Below, one piece after another: positions 1 to 7,230 of a stretch of DNA of 8,368 nt; position 1 is the first letter of the stretch; every line of letters begins with the position of its first letter. The translations under genes and the position numbers were made by a program. The notes beneath the pieces were generated by a model. It made no database searches and was not told the DNA's origin. It saw nothing but the letters and a program-made list of their open reading frames with translations. The stretch comes from Oscillospiraceae bacterium (GTDB lineage Bacteria > Bacillota_A > Clostridia > Oscillospirales > JAAYXM01), in the NCBI GenBank assembly GCA_017408185.1, contig JAFQVE010000047.1, positions 1 to 8,368 on the forward strand, in the 5' to 3' direction.

Positions 1-179
1 CTGTGGGGGAATTTCTGCACCTTGTGCTGAAAACAGATATGGGGGATCTTGACGTTGCGGTAAGCCAGAACAATTATGAAACGAAAAATCTGCCGAAGCT
101 GTGCGAAGGTGGTATGGTTGCAGTAGTAAGCGGAATTATTTCTGCAAAGCTTCTAAAGAGAGAAAAAACAAATGATTGA
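1..179 (+). CDS. C-terminal fragment of an unrecognised protein (5' end outside the window)
   Basis: An open frame enters from the left edge (first full codon at base 3) and ends with TGA at 177-179, giving 58 visible residues starting VGEFLHLVLKTDMGDLDVAV and ending ISAKLLKREKTND. I do not recognise the family. The visible part alternates short hydrophobic strands with charged turns (for example GGMVAVVSGIISAKLL), which would suit a small soluble beta-rich or OB-like domain, but that is only an impression. There is no transmembrane segment and no known catalytic motif. The stop lies inside the start of the ABC-F gene: the 8 bases ATGATTGA are shared. This suggests the two genes are co-transcribed and translationally coupled. 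That the frame is coding is supported by sensible codon use right up to the overlap and by the absence of any other reading of this stretch. Confidence 0.6.
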   Translation, partial: VGEFLHLVLKTDMGDLDVAVSQNNYETKNLPKLCEGGMVAVVSGIISAKLLKREKTND

Positions 180-2055
180 TATTTCGGTTTCAAAACTGAA
201 TAAGTTTTACGGCGAGCACCACGTATTGCGTGATTTGTCATTCAATATTGAGCAGGGGGAACGTGTCGGGCTTTTGGGGGATAACGGCAGCGGAAAAACA
301 ACGCTTTTTAAAATCCTGTCCGGTGAGCTTGATTATGATTCCGGAGAAATACTTATTCCAAAAGATCGACGTGTTGCCGTAGTATCCCAGATACCGGATT
401 ATCCTGCGGGATGCACTGTAAATGAAGTACTTTTAAGTGCTTTTTCGCGCCTTGATGAAATTTCAAAGGAAATGCGAAGTCTTGAAAAGATGATGGAGAT
501 TTACTCCGATGCCGATGTTCTTGCACGTTATGATAAGCTCAGTGCGCGTTTTGAACATATGGGAGGTTACGATACCGAAACGGAAATTGCAAAAACCTGT
601 AACGGCCTCGGCATCCCTCCGGATATGCGTGAGCGTGTGTTTGATACGCTTTCCGGCGGCGAAAAGACGAGGATCGTCATTGCGTGTGCTCTTTTGCAGG
701 ATCCTGATATTCTGCTTCTTGACGAGCCTACAAACCATCTTGATATAGATGCCGTGGAATGGCTTGAAGGATATCTTCCGTCCTTTCGCGGAACTGTATT
801 TATAATCTCGCACGACAGATATTTTATAGATAAGTGTATCACCCGCGTGATCGAGCTGTCTGACGGCGTTGCGGAGTTTTACCCGGGAAATTACAGCTTT
901 TACGTGCGTGAACGAGAGGCTCGCTATGAGGAACAGCTGAAAAGATACAAGGCGGAACAGGCGCAGATAGAGCGGCTTGAGTTTACCGCTGAGAGAATGC
1001 ACGGCTGGGGAATGGGAAATAAAAAGCTTCAGGTAAGGGCATTTGCGATTGAAAAGCGTATCGAGCGAATGAGAAAGACGGAAAAGCCGAAGGAAATCCA
1101 CCGCAATATAAATGCAGGCTTTAGCTCTGTCGGGTTTTGGGGCGACAATGTATTAAAGCTTTCAGATGTTGAAAAAGCTTATGATGATAAAATGCTTTTC
1201 AGCGATATAAACCTAACTATGGAAAACGGAGACAGAATCGCGCTTGTCGGTGATAACGGAACGGGAAAAACAACGCTTCTTGATATCATTGCGAAAAATA
1301 ACGCGCCTGACCGCGGAACAGTTACCTATAATCCGTCTGTAAAGGCGGCGATCTTGCCGCAGGTTATCCGCTTTGCCGATGAAAACAGAACAATTCTTGA
1401 CACTATGCTTTATGATATCGGTGTTTCCACACAGACTGCGAGAAATCGCCTTGCGGCGTTTCAGTTTTTCGGCGATGAGGTGTTTGACTGTGTGCGAACA
1501 TTATCCGGTGGAGAGCGAAGCCGCTTGAAGCTTTGTGAGCTTATGGCGGCGGATATAAATTTGCTTCTGCTTGACGAGCCCACAAACCATCTTGACATCA
1601 CATCGCGTGAGTGGATAGAAGAGGCTGTTGCCGATTTTGACGGTGCACTGTTGTTTGTTTCTCACGACAGATTTTTTATAAGTAAGTTTGCCAACAGAAT
1701 ATGGGAGCTTCGCGATGGCGTGATTTATGACTTCAAAGGATCCTTTGATGAATACAGGCGTGAAAAACAGTTGCATGAGGAAGCTTTGCAAAAAAATAAG
1801 GTGCCTGTCGAGAAAAGGGAAAAGAAGGAGAGCACACCTAAAGTAAACAAGAAACTCAACGATAAAAAAATCCGCGAAACAGAGCGCGAAATTTCGAAGC
1901 TGGAGGAGAGCATCGCCGAAAAAGAGCGGGAGATAGAAAAATCCTCAAGTGATTTTGAAGCACTCAACCGTCTTTACGGAGAGATGGAAGCGTTGAATGC
2001 AGAGCTTGAAGAAAAAATGGCACTGTGGGAAGCTTTGTATGAAGAAAGTGTTTAA
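172..2055 (+). CDS. ABC-F family twin-ATPase (ribosome-associated translation factor type)
   Basis: The 627-residue protein has two ABC ATPase domains and no membrane segments, which is the ABC-F layout. Domain 1 has Walker A GDNGSGKT (36-43), signature LSGGE (160-164), Walker B LLLDEP with catalytic Glu (181-186) and the switch motif SHDR (213-216). Domain 2 has GDNGTGKT (360-367), LSGGE (444-448), LLLLDEP (464-470) and SHDR (497-500). The two are joined by a charged helical linker at about 249-308, the position of the P-site tRNA-interaction motif in this family. A lysine/glutamate-rich C-terminal extension (about 530-627) looks like a coiled coil, as in YdiF-like members. Family members bind the ribosomal E site and either help stalled translation or protect against antibiotics. 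The linker is short, so a housekeeping role is more likely than resistance, but the subfamily is not settled by eye. The ATG at 172 has a modest upstream AGAGAG and overlaps the preceding stop. Confidence 0.93.
   Translation: MIDISVSKLNKFYGEHHVLRDLSFNIEQGERVGLLGDNGSGKTTLFKILSGELDYDSGEILIPKDRRVAVVSQIPDYPAGCTVNEVLLSAFSRLDEISKEMRSLEKMMEIYSDADVLARYDKLSARFEHMGGYDTETEIAKTCNGLGIPPDMRERVFDTLSGGEKTRIVIACALLQDPDILLLDEPTNHLDIDAVEWLEGYLPSFRGTVFIISHDRYFIDKCITRVIELSDGVAEFYPGNYSFYVREREARYEEQLKRYKAEQAQIERLEFTAERMHGWGMGNKKLQVRAFAIEKRIERMRKTEKPKEIHRNINAGFSSVGFWGDNVLKLSDVEKAYDDKMLFSDINLTMENGDRIALVGDNGTGKTTLLDIIAKNNAPDRGTVTYNPSVKAAILPQVIRFADENRTILDTMLYDIGVSTQTARNRLAAFQFFGDEVFDCVRTLSGGERSRLKLCELMAADINLLLLDEPTNHLDITSREWIEEAVADFDGALLFVSHDRFFISKFANRIWELRDGVIYDFKGSFDEYRREKQLHEEALQKNKVPVEKREKKESTPKVNKKLNDKKIRETEREISKLEESIAEKEREIEKSSSDFEALNRLYGEMEALNAELEEKMALWEALYEESV
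718..746 (+). repeat. Intragenic repeat, copy 1 (Walker B region of ABC-F domain 1)
   Basis: This 29-bp segment encodes the LDEPTNHLDI stretch of the first ATPase domain. It matches 1570-1598 of the second domain at 27 of 29 bases; both differences are T/C changes at third codon positions. It reflects the ancient domain duplication under strong protein constraint, and could allow recombination within the gene. Confidence 0.8.
1570..1598 (+). repeat. Intragenic repeat, copy 2 (Walker B region of ABC-F domain 2)
   Basis: This is the partner of 718-746, identical at 27 of 29 bases, encoding LDEPTNHLDI of the second ATPase domain. The Walker A regions of the two domains also resemble each other at DNA level (around 281-312 and 1252-1283), though less closely. 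Confidence 0.8.
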
Positions 2056-2084
2056 ATTTTCCTTTATGTGTGTTATACTATAAT
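2051..2084 (+). promoter_or_regulatory. Candidate sigma-A promoter for the prfA operon, with two overlapping -10 elements
   Basis: In the 69-bp gap before prfA there is an extended -10 element TGTTATACT (hexamer TATACT at 2074-2079). A perfect TATAAT (2079-2084) overlaps it by one base. For the first, a weak -35 TTTAAA (2051-2056, 4 of 6 matches to TTGACA) sits at 17-bp spacing and overlaps the ABC-F stop codon. The second has no good -35. Transcription would start at roughly 2086-2091. This is a sequence match only. Confidence 0.55.
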
Positions 2085-2086
2085 TT

Positions 2087-2114
2087 AAAGATAAAAACGT
2101 AAAGATAAAAATGT
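2087..2114 (+). repeat. prfA: 14-bp tandem direct repeat in the prfA leader
   Basis: AAAGATAAAAACGT (2087-2100) is followed directly by AAAGATAAAAATGT (2101-2114), with one C/T difference. The repeat begins almost exactly where a transcript from the upstream promoter should start and ends just before the ribosome binding site. An A-rich unstructured leader of this kind could help ribosome loading, or the repeat may be a recent slippage duplication. Function is unknown. Confidence 0.75.
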
Positions 2115-2118
2115 GAGG
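2115..2118 (+). promoter_or_regulatory. prfA: Ribosome binding site that fixes the prfA start at ATG 2125
   Basis: GAGG at 2115-2118 lies six bases before ATG 2125. An in-frame GTG at 2113 would overlap this site and add four residues (VRYD) not expected for RF1, which normally begins MLxKL. The ATG is therefore preferred. Confidence 0.75.
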
Positions 2119-2124
2119 TACGAT

Positions 2125-3198
2125 ATGTTAGAGAAACTTGCATTCCTTGAAGAGAAATTCAAGGAGATAGAAGAAAAGCTTGCAGATCCGAATCTGTATA
2201 ATGACCCCGCCGCTGCGGCAAAAATATCAAAGGAACAAAAGGAGCTCACGCCTATTATCGAGTGTTACCGCACTTACCGTGCAACTGAGCAGGAAATGCG
2301 CGATCTTCGTGAAATGCTCGACGGAAAGCTTGAACCGGATTTCCGCGAAATGGCACAGGAAGAATTTACGGCGGCAAAGGAAAAGCTTGTCGAGCTTGAG
2401 CATGAGCTGAAAATCCTTCTTCTGCCGACTGACCCGAACGATGATAAAAACGTTATCGTTGAAATTCGCGGCGGAGCGGGCGGTGAAGAGGCTGCTCTCT
2501 TTGCACATTCTCTTTACCGTATGTATTCGATGTACGCAGAGGCACGTCGCTGGAGCATTGATGTTGTCTCAATAAACGAAACAGAGCTTGGCGGAATCAA
2601 GGAAATCAGCTTTGTTATTGAAGGTGCAGGCGCGTATTCAAGACTTAAGTTTGAAAGCGGTGTTCACCGTGTTCAGCGCGTTCCGGACACAGAGTCCTCG
2701 GGGCGTATCCATACATCAACTGTTACCGTCGCTGTTCTTCCGGAAGCGGAAGAGGTTGAGGTTGAGCTTAATATGTCTGATGTCGATGTTGATACCTTCC
2801 GCGCATCCGGTGCCGGAGGCCAGCACGTCAACAAAACCGAGTCTGCTATCCGCCTTACGCACAGACCTACCGGAATTGTTGTTGAGTGTCAGGATGAGCG
2901 CAGTCAGCATAAGAACAAAGACCGCGCGATAAAAATTCTTCGTTCAAAGCTTTATGATATCCAGATGCAGGAGCAGGCATCCCAGATTGCCGCTGAGAGA
3001 AAAAGCCAGGTTGGTACGGGTGACCGGAGTGAGCGTATACGTACCTATAACTACCCGCAGGGAAGAGTTACTGACCATCGCATATCCCTCACTCTCTATA
3101 AGCTTGAGCAATTCCTTAACGGTGATCTTGATGAAATGATTGATGCAATTATCACTGCCGATCAGGCAGAAAAGCTAAAAGCATCCGAGAATGATTAA
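2125..3198 (+). CDS. prfA: Peptide chain release factor 1 (RF1)
   Basis: RF1 recognises UAA and UAG stop codons in the ribosomal A site and triggers peptide release. From ATG 2125 the protein is 357 residues, matching the usual 355-360. It shows an N-terminal helical domain rich in Lys and Glu (about 1-100), the conserved RGGAGGEEAALFA block (115-127), and the stop-codon recognition tripeptide of PxT form, here PDT (187-189), which marks it as RF1 rather than RF2 (SPF). The release motif GGQ is at 231-233 within ASGAGGQHVNKTESAIRLTH. The glutamine is normally methylated by PrmC, whose gene is not in this window. The gene follows its own candidate promoter and leads a tight same-strand cluster, with tsaC starting 15 bp after its TAA stop. 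All key residues are present and the reading frame is intact. Confidence 0.97.
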   Translation: MLEKLAFLEEKFKEIEEKLADPNLYNDPAAAAKISKEQKELTPIIECYRTYRATEQEMRDLREMLDGKLEPDFREMAQEEFTAAKEKLVELEHELKILLLPTDPNDDKNVIVEIRGGAGGEEAALFAHSLYRMYSMYAEARRWSIDVVSINETELGGIKEISFVIEGAGAYSRLKFESGVHRVQRVPDTESSGRIHTSTVTVAVLPEAEEVEVELNMSDVDVDTFRASGAGGQHVNKTESAIRLTHRPTGIVVECQDERSQHKNKDRAIKILRSKLYDIQMQEQASQIAAERKSQVGTGDRSERIRTYNYPQGRVTDHRISLTLYKLEQFLNGDLDEMIDAIITADQAEKLKASEND

Positions 3199-3213
3199 GG
3201 GAAGTTTTGCGGT

Positions 3214-4260
3214 ATGACTACACAGCTTATAAAAGTGCGCGGACTTATGGAAAACTTTGACGATTTTGTCCGCGCGGGAAATCTGCTTAAAAACGGCGAG
3301 GTTGTTGCGATTCCGACGGAAACGGTTTACGGTCTTGCGGCAAGCGCGTTCTCTCCCGATGCCGTTGGAAAAATATTTAAGGCGAAGGGAAGACCTCAGG
3401 ATAACCCGCTTATCGTCCATATTTCAGATTTTGATGACCTTGCAAAAATCACTGAGGAGGTTCCGGAATCGGCTGTCAAGTTGGCAGAGAATTTCTGGCC
3501 GGGACCGCTTACGATGATTTTGAAGAAAAACGAGAAAATCCCGCTTGAGGTTACGGCGGGGCTTTCTACGGTTGCCGTGCGTTTTCCGTCGCACAAGTAT
3601 GCCCGCGCGGTTATTGAAGCGGCGGGGGTACCGCTTGCAGCACCTTCGGCAAACCTTTCGGGAAAGCCGAGTCCCACAAGTGCACAGCATGTTATGCGCG
3701 ATCTTGCAGGGAAAATACCGATGATAATAGACGGCGGCGAGTGCGAGGTTGGTCTTGAATCTACTGTTATCGACCTTACGGGAGAAAAACCGATGCTTCT
3801 TCGCCCCGGAGCAGTAACTCTTTCCGAGCTTTGCCGCGTACTCGGCGATGTTTTAGTCAATCCAAAAATTTCCGAAGAGGTAGATGACGGTGAGAAGGTT
3901 GCTTCTCCGGGAATGAAATATAAGCACTACTCTCCTGAGGCTCCGGTTGTTATAATAGACGGTGAAGAAGATGCTTTTCTCAGATATGTTATGGCAAATT
4001 CAGAAGGAAAAAAAGCAGCGGTTCTTTGTTTTGATGAAGAAAAGGCGCTGTTTTCCGATACCGGCATAAACGCGGTTTCGTACGGCAGCAAAAACGATCC
4101 GTCATCTCTTGCTCACGGTCTTTTTTCGGCTTTGAGGACTCTTGATGAGATGTCTCCTGATATAATTTATGCGAGGGAACCGGAACTGAGTGACGGAATG
4201 GAGCAGGCAGTTGTCAACCGACTTGGTCGTGCCGCTGCATTCAACCGTATATCTGTATGA
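3214..4260 (+). CDS. tsaC: L-threonylcarbamoyladenylate synthase, Sua5 type (two-domain)
   Basis: This enzyme makes threonylcarbamoyl-AMP from threonine, bicarbonate and ATP, the first step of t6A37 formation on ANN-decoding tRNAs; TsaB, TsaD and TsaE complete the transfer. The 348-residue length means the long Sua5/YwlC form rather than the short TsaC. Visible family motifs are PTETVYGL (34-41), KAKGRPQDNPL (56-66), APSANLSG (143-150), LESTVIDLT (181-189) and LRPGA (196-200). The linker SPGMKYKHYSP (231-241) closes over the active site in Sua5, and a C-terminal Sua5 domain follows (about 243-348). ATG 3214 is chosen because TTQLIKV matches the usual Sua5 N-terminus and a purine-rich AAGGGAAG lies 9 bases upstream; ATG 3247 is an alternative without a clear binding site. 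It follows prfA, as ywlC lies near prfA in Bacillus, but prmC does not lie between them. Confidence 0.95.
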   Translation: MTTQLIKVRGLMENFDDFVRAGNLLKNGEVVAIPTETVYGLAASAFSPDAVGKIFKAKGRPQDNPLIVHISDFDDLAKITEEVPESAVKLAENFWPGPLTMILKKNEKIPLEVTAGLSTVAVRFPSHKYARAVIEAAGVPLAAPSANLSGKPSPTSAQHVMRDLAGKIPMIIDGGECEVGLESTVIDLTGEKPMLLRPGAVTLSELCRVLGDVLVNPKISEEVDDGEKVASPGMKYKHYSPEAPVVIIDGEEDAFLRYVMANSEGKKAAVLCFDEEKALFSDTGINAVSYGSKNDPSSLAHGLFSALRTLDEMSPDIIYAREPELSDGMEQAVVNRLGRAAAFNRISV

Positions 4261-4264
4261 GGTG
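4259..4264 (+). promoter_or_regulatory. coaE: Ribosome binding site for coaE overlapping the tsaC stop
   Basis: GAGGTG begins within the TGA stop of tsaC (4258-4260) and ends six bases before ATG 4271. This strongly supports 4271 as the coaE start, giving MLTIGITGGSGCGKS as N-terminus, and implies that ribosomes finishing tsaC cover the coaE start region. Confidence 0.8.
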
Positions 4265-4270
4265 AATTTA

Positions 4271-4879
4271 ATGCTTACAATAGGAATCACAGGCGGCAGC
4301 GGCTGCGGAAAGAGCACGGTATCAGAGCTTTTTTGTAAGCACGGTGCGCACGCAATTGATGCTGACCTTGTTTATCATAAGCTTTTAAATGAGTCTCAGG
4401 ATATGATGCGTGAGCTTCGTGCACGATTTCCTGAGGCATGCGAGAAGGGTAAACTGAACAGACGCACTCTTGCTTCCATTGTGTTTTCGGATGTCGAGGC
4501 ACTTACGGATCTTAACAGAATTGCACATAAGTTCGTTATAGAGGAGACCGAGAGGGAGATGGCACGGCTTTATGAGCAGAATGCCGCGTATCTTTGCATA
4601 GATGCCATCGCTCTTTTCGAGAGCGGGCTTTCGGAAATATGCGATGTAACAATTGGTGTTACAGCTCCCAGAAAATTGAGAATTGAGCGCATAATATCGC
4701 GTGACGGTATAGACTCTATGGCGGCATCTGCAAGGATAAATGCTCAACCGGAGGACAGCTTTTATACAGAACGCTGTGATTATATGATTGAGAACAGCGG
4801 TGATATGGAAGCTGTTGAAAATGAAGTAAACAGAATTTTTAATATAATCACGAAAGGACCGGAAAAAGAAGATGAGTGA
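4271..4879 (+). CDS. coaE: Dephospho-CoA kinase
   Basis: CoaE phosphorylates the 3'-hydroxyl of the ribose in dephospho-CoA using ATP, the final step of coenzyme A synthesis in the cytoplasm. The protein is 202 residues, the normal family size. The N-terminus MLTIGITGGSGCGKST carries the P-loop GGSGCGKS (8-15). IDADLV (29-34) contains the conserved aspartate pair (D30, D32) of the substrate site, DAIALFESGL (111-120) corresponds to the family's core strand-plus-LFE motif, and RIERIISRDGI (137-147) is the lid/arginine segment. An in-frame ATG at 4190 would add 27 residues lying inside tsaC and place the P-loop abnormally far from the terminus, so it is rejected. The 3' end overlaps the aminopeptidase start by 8 bp (ATGAGTGA), suggesting coupled translation. 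The only substitution noted is a Cys within the P-loop (GCGKS), which the motif allows. Confidence 0.95.
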   Translation: MLTIGITGGSGCGKSTVSELFCKHGAHAIDADLVYHKLLNESQDMMRELRARFPEACEKGKLNRRTLASIVFSDVEALTDLNRIAHKFVIEETEREMARLYEQNAAYLCIDAIALFESGLSEICDVTIGVTAPRKLRIERIISRDGIDSMAASARINAQPEDSFYTERCDYMIENSGDMEAVENEVNRIFNIITKGPEKEDE

Positions 4880-6281
4880 TACAAAAAATAACGAGCTTGA
4901 TGCTCTTCGCGAGAAGCTTTTGTATAAGAATAAAAATGCATTTACGGGAAATGTCAGTCTCTGTGGTATGGATGAGTTTTGTGAAGAGTATAAGGAGTTT
5001 CTTGATGCAGGAAAAACAGAACGCCTTTGCGTGCGCGAAGCAATCCGTCTTGCCGAGAAGGCGGGCTTTGTTCCATATACGCGCGATATGAAGCTTTCGC
5101 CCGGAGATAAAATATACAGAAACAACAGAGGTAAGGCGCTTATTCTCGCTGTTATAGGTAATGACAGCTTAAGAGACGGTGCCAATATTGCCGCCGCACA
5201 CATTGATTCGCCGAGAATCGATTTAAAGCAGTCACCGTTGTATGAAAGTGAAGGACTTGCGCTTTTCAAAACTCACTATTACGGCGGAATAAAAAAATAT
5301 CAGTGGCCGGCAATTCCTCTTGAACTCTATGGCGTTGTCTCGCTTAAGTCCGGAGAAACAATTGACGTTTCTGTCGGAAAGGATGCAAATGATCCGCTGT
5401 TTGTCATTACAGACCTTCTTCCGCATCTCGGAAAAGATCAGATGGCAAAAAAAGCCGGAGAGATATTTACGGGTGAGAGCCTTAACGTTCTTTGCGGCAG
5501 CCGCCCGACAGACGGGGCAACGGATAAGGATAATGATGCCGTCAAGCTGAATGTTCTTCGCATATTAAATGAAAAATACGGTATAACGGAAGAGGATTTT
5601 CTCTCTGCCGAGCTGTGCGTTGTTCCGGCGTTTTCAGCGCGGGATATCGGTTTTGACCGCTCGCTTATCGGTGCTTACGGGCACGACGACCGCGTCTGTG
5701 CATATCCGTCACTTCGTGCGATGTTAGATGCGAAGAATATATCGAAGACTGCTGTCTGCGTCCTTGCCGATAAAGAAGAAATCGGCTCTGAGGGCGTAAG
5801 CGGAATGAAGTCTTATTTCTTTGATACCTTTATGGAGGATATATGCGAGAATCAGGGCGTTGCTCTTCGTGAGTGCTATGAACGTTCAACGTGTCTTTCA
5901 ACAGATGTTACAGTTGCGTTTGACCCGACGTATCCGGAGGTTTCGGAAAAGAAAAACTCTGCATTTTTAAACGGCGGTGTGGCTTTGTGCAAATATACCG
6001 GTGCACGCGGAAAATCGGGGGCAAGCGATGCTTCAAGTGAGTTGATTGCAAAGCTTCGTGCGCTGTTTGATAAAAACGGCGTATTATGGCAGATGGCGGC
6101 GCTCGGAAAGGTTGATCAGGGCGGCGGCGGTACGGTTGCTATGTATACAGCCGAACGAAATATTGACACCATTGATGCAGGCGTTCCGGTGCTTTCAATG
6201 CATTCTCCGTTTGAAACGGTTGCGAAAAGTGATGTGTTTATGACATATAAGGCAATATGTGCCTTTTTTGAAAAGTTTTAA
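4872..6281 (+). CDS. M18 family zinc aminopeptidase
   Basis: M18 enzymes are cytoplasmic two-zinc aminopeptidases that remove N-terminal residues, often acidic or hydrophobic, from peptides, and assemble as large dodecamers. The 469-residue length fits the family. By comparison with M18 structures, the metal and catalytic residues are H110 and D112 in AAHIDSPR, D272 in YGHDDRV, catalytic E302 and ligand E303 in DKEEIGSEG, D345 in LSTDVTVAFDP and H444 in SMHSPFE. Other family blocks are the HYYGGIKKYQW segment (135-145), the SAFSARDIGFDRSLIGAYG-like approach (253-270, here PAFSARDIG) and the late KVDQGGGGTVA (413-423). Substrate preference cannot be read from the sequence. The ATG at 4872 overlaps the coaE stop and is preceded by purine-rich AAAGGA and GGAAAAAGAAG. 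A role in recycling peptides for growth is inferred from the family; its partnership with coaE is probably only co-expression. Confidence 0.94.
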   Translation: MSDTKNNELDALREKLLYKNKNAFTGNVSLCGMDEFCEEYKEFLDAGKTERLCVREAIRLAEKAGFVPYTRDMKLSPGDKIYRNNRGKALILAVIGNDSLRDGANIAAAHIDSPRIDLKQSPLYESEGLALFKTHYYGGIKKYQWPAIPLELYGVVSLKSGETIDVSVGKDANDPLFVITDLLPHLGKDQMAKKAGEIFTGESLNVLCGSRPTDGATDKDNDAVKLNVLRILNEKYGITEEDFLSAELCVVPAFSARDIGFDRSLIGAYGHDDRVCAYPSLRAMLDAKNISKTAVCVLADKEEIGSEGVSGMKSYFFDTFMEDICENQGVALRECYERSTCLSTDVTVAFDPTYPEVSEKKNSAFLNGGVALCKYTGARGKSGASDASSELIAKLRALFDKNGVLWQMAALGKVDQGGGGTVAMYTAERNIDTIDAGVPVLSMHSPFETVAKSDVFMTYKAICAFFEKF

Positions 6282-6308
6282 GTGAATTTTTACAAAGGAT
6301 GATGTGCA

Positions 6309-7226
6309 ATGTATGATGTTGCGATTCTCGGCTCGGGACCCGCAGGAATGACCGCGGCTATATATGCCTGCCGTGCGGGGCTTTCAACTGTTGTTGTTGA
6401 GCGTATGATGCCCGGGGGACAGATGGGAGAAACTCCGGAAATAGATAACTTTCCGGGTTTTGAAAGTGTTTCCGGCTTTGAGCTTTCCGCTAAGATGGCT
6501 TCTCAGGCGAAAAAATTGGGTGCGGAGATTAAAACCTGCACTGTCAACGGAATAGACTTTCGTGAGCTTTCCAATACCGTAAAAACGAGCGGTGAAGATA
6601 TTGTTGCAAAAACGGTTATTCTTGCGCTGGGTGCTTCGCATCGCGCGCTCGGCGCTCCGGGAGAGGAAAAGTACCGCGGTCTCGGTGTGTCTTACTGCGC
6701 AACGTGTGATGGGAACTTTTTCCGCGGACGCGAAGTATGCGTTGTGGGTGGCGGAAATACAGCACTTGAGGATACGCTTTATCTTGCAAAAATTTGTACA
6801 AAAGTTTATTTGATTCATCGAAGGGATGCTTTCCGCGGCTTTGAAACTCTTGCAAAACAGGTTTCAGGAACTGAGAATGTAGAGCTTGTCCTTGATTCTG
6901 TTGTTGAGAGTATAAACGGTGATGAACGCGTAAGCTCGGTAACGGTAAAAAATGTGAAAACGGACGAGAAAAAAGAGATTCCGGTCTCCGGATGCTTTAT
7001 CGCGATAGGCAGTGTGCCGAATACCGATTTAGTAAAGGAAACTGTAAAGCTCACATCCTCGGGATATATCGATGCAAAAGAAGATACGATAACAAATCTT
7101 TCGGGTGTTTTCGCCGCGGGCGATATCAGGGAAAAGGTTTCTTATCAGATTGTAACCGCTTGTGCAGACGGCGCTGTTGCTGCGCATATGGCAGGTGTGT
7201 ATATTGCAGAAGCAGAAAGGAAGTAA
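6309..7226 (+). CDS. trxB: Thioredoxin reductase (NADPH, low-molecular-weight type)
   Basis: This flavoenzyme passes electrons from NADPH through FAD and a redox cysteine pair to thioredoxin in the cytoplasm. The 305-residue protein has FAD-binding GSGPAG (8-13), the redox motif CATC followed by DG (130-135), NADPH-binding GGGNTA (147-152) with HRRDAFR (170-176), and the C-terminal FAD motif GVFAAGD (266-272). The HRRxxFR motif argues for NADPH use and against the ferredoxin-dependent clostridial reductases that lack it. After GD the usual RQ pair is replaced by YQ (279-280). No thioredoxin gene is in the window, so the partner lies elsewhere. ATG 6309 has AAAGGATG starting 6294, about ten bases upstream. 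The downstream gene begins four bases after the stop, indicating co-transcription with the fumarase subunit, an oxygen-sensitive iron-sulfur enzyme in known relatives. Confidence 0.94.
   Translation: MYDVAILGSGPAGMTAAIYACRAGLSTVVVERMMPGGQMGETPEIDNFPGFESVSGFELSAKMASQAKKLGAEIKTCTVNGIDFRELSNTVKTSGEDIVAKTVILALGASHRALGAPGEEKYRGLGVSYCATCDGNFFRGREVCVVGGGNTALEDTLYLAKICTKVYLIHRRDAFRGFETLAKQVSGTENVELVLDSVVESINGDERVSSVTVKNVKTDEKKEIPVSGCFIAIGSVPNTDLVKETVKLTSSGYIDAKEDTITNLSGVFAAGDIREKVSYQIVTACADGAVAAHMAGVYIAEAERK
7216..7223 (+). promoter_or_regulatory. Ribosome binding site that fixes the fumarase alpha start at ATG 7231
   Basis: AAAGGAAG lies at the very end of trxB, seven bases before ATG 7231. An in-frame ATG at 7162 would add 23 residues inside trxB with no such site, so 7231 is preferred. 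Confidence 0.75.
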
Positions 7227-7230
7227 AAAA

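Noticed and set aside
463..1101. Open frame of 212 codons on the - strand inside the ABC-F gene
   Set aside because: It is antisense to conserved ATPase motifs, has a composition typical of shadow frames and resembles no family.
2113..2124. GTG start for prfA four codons upstream
   Set aside because: The GTG overlaps the GAGG that serves ATG 2125, and RF1 proteins normally begin MLxKL.
3948..4166. Two extended -10 like sequences inside tsaC (TATAAT at 3951-3956 and 4161-4166, each with TG one base upstream)
   Set aside because: Neither has a -35 at proper spacing, and both fall on codons for conserved hydrophobic strands (VVIID and DIIYA). They are probably chance, though a weak internal promoter for coaE cannot be excluded.
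4190..4270. N-terminal extension of coaE from an upstream ATG
   Set aside because: The extra 27 residues lie inside tsaC. The GAGGTG site before ATG 4271 and the family's N-terminal P-loop position both favour the shorter form.
4385..5269. Long open frame of 294 codons on the - strand across coaE and the aminopeptidase
   Set aside because: It lies fully antisense to two well-supported enzymes, its translation is Ser/Arg/Cys-rich with no recognisable domain, and no ribosome binding site or promoter is evident. It is a by-product of codon use on the + strand.
7162..7230. N-terminal extension of the fumarase alpha subunit from an upstream ATG
   Set aside because: The 23 extra residues overlap trxB and lack a ribosome binding site, while AAAGGAAG precedes ATG 7231.
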